From Acidobacteria bacterium UBA6911 (GTDB lineage: Bacteria; Acidobacteriota; UBA6911): a stretch of 15,894 nucleotides of DNA. Each line of letters begins with the position of its first letter. The stretch's first letter is position 1. The notes under the pieces were generated by a model. That model searched no databases, was not told the DNA's origin, and saw only the letters and a program-made list of their open reading frames with translations. The position numbers and the translations under genes are program-made. Positions 15,434 to 15,894 of this stretch are shown here, piece by piece. Location: NCBI GenBank assembly GCA_002451015.1, contig DKBB01000406.1:41570-57463 (forward strand), given 5' to 3'.

Positions 15434-15894
15434 AGGGTGGTTTTCTTCGCGAAGATCCAACCTTTAAATCTAATTTGTTTCCTGCCGCCACGGCACTTTC
15501 GGGGAACGGGCGTGTATTTTTTATGCGCTAAATTCGACGTCCGGCTAAGAAGGTTCAGACACCGAATTTGAAAATCGAATCCTGACGCTGAATACAGGCT
15601 GCTCCCGAAACCTCAAGGATAATAAGAATATACCAGAGACATCAGCAATTTTCATCAGGGTAAACCTACCAACAATAAAAGAAATGAAGATCTTTTTCCC
15701 CAGAGATCGATCTTAGGGATCCCGGCAAAGAGAAATAGATATTCCTGTCGCTATTGGAACGAAATAATCGATGGTGTATATTCGTTATATATAAGGATTT
15801 TTAGCTAACTCCGGCAAGAACCCTGGAAATACCCTAGCAGCCCGTGGTAAAAGTACAATAGGCCGCGTTCCGAGCGCCGCAGGGGTAGATGCAA
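15434..15894. other. 461-nt right-edge region without a supportable gene
   Basis: No tRNA, known riboswitch or gene with start and ribosome site was recognised. Two short minus-strand frames are open at the right edge: one ends at a TAG at 15805-15807 and the other at a TAA at 15785-15787, 29 and 35 codons respectively. Either could be the tail of a gene outside the window. A 10-bp palindrome, AGATCGATCT, lies at 15704-15713. The base composition changes from AT-rich (15600-15805) to GC-rich (15806-15894), which may mark the end of another gene or element. Confidence 0.45.
15619..15648 (-). promoter_or_regulatory. Possible promoter of gspAB
   Basis: On the minus strand TTGCTG (15643-15648) and TATTAT (15619-15624, 5 of 6) are 18 nt apart. 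The transcript leader before gspA would be about 180 nt. The boxes are moderate matches in an AT-rich region, so chance is a real possibility. Confidence 0.3.

Noticed and set aside
15434..15894. Cyclic-di-GMP riboswitch, tmRNA or other structured RNA upstream of gspA
   Set aside because: The core sequences of these RNAs were looked for by eye and not found.
1..15894. CRISPR array, insertion sequence or tRNA genes
   Set aside because: No regularly spaced repeats, transposase frames or tRNA cloverleaf sequence were recognised.

Overview
The window looks like the chromosome of an anaerobic Gram-negative bacterium. The best guess is Desulfobacterota (former Deltaproteobacteria, perhaps a Syntrophia- or Syntrophobacter-like lineage). 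This is inferred from the gene order ccsA/hemX-like - hemA - hemC - hemD, an adjacent gspA/gspB pair, intermediate G+C by eye, and short degenerate repeats of the CTGCCTA type between genes. The assignment is an inference; there is no rRNA gene in the window to test it.

Left part (1-5010): an accessory-looking module built from exported redox-type proteins. Two tandem minus-strand genes (1-838, cut by the left edge, and 915-2147) encode Sec-exported PQQ-like beta-propeller proteins whose mature N-termini share a DWPxW motif. Diverging from them is a plus-strand two-gene operon. Its first gene is a flavoprotein with a twin-arginine signal (2369-3793). It overlaps by 4 nt a membrane polyferredoxin (3790-5010) that reads as a NapH-type quinol-oxidising membrane half fused to a NapG-type four-cluster ferredoxin half, with a twin-arginine motif kept at the junction. 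Together these suggest a membrane quinone pool wired through Fe-S clusters to a periplasmic flavoenzyme of unknown substrate. This is the least ordinary part of the window.

Middle (5140-12690): housekeeping metabolism, all on the minus strand. carB (carbamoyl-phosphate synthase large subunit) stands without carA in view. Upstream of it comes a heme/tetrapyrrole operon transcribed in the order ccsA/hemX-like - hemA - hemC - hemD. It converts glutamyl-tRNA towards glutamate-1-semialdehyde and later porphobilinogen to uroporphyrinogen III; hemB and hemL are not in the window. A good sigma70-type promoter lies directly before the ccsA-like gene. A perfect 9-bp hairpin sits between hemC and hemD.

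Right part (12809-15433): gspB and gspA, a translationally coupled pair for assembly of a type II secretion system through the peptidoglycan, again on the minus strand. The last 461 bases hold no gene that I can support, only a possible promoter for gspA and short open frames running in from the right edge.
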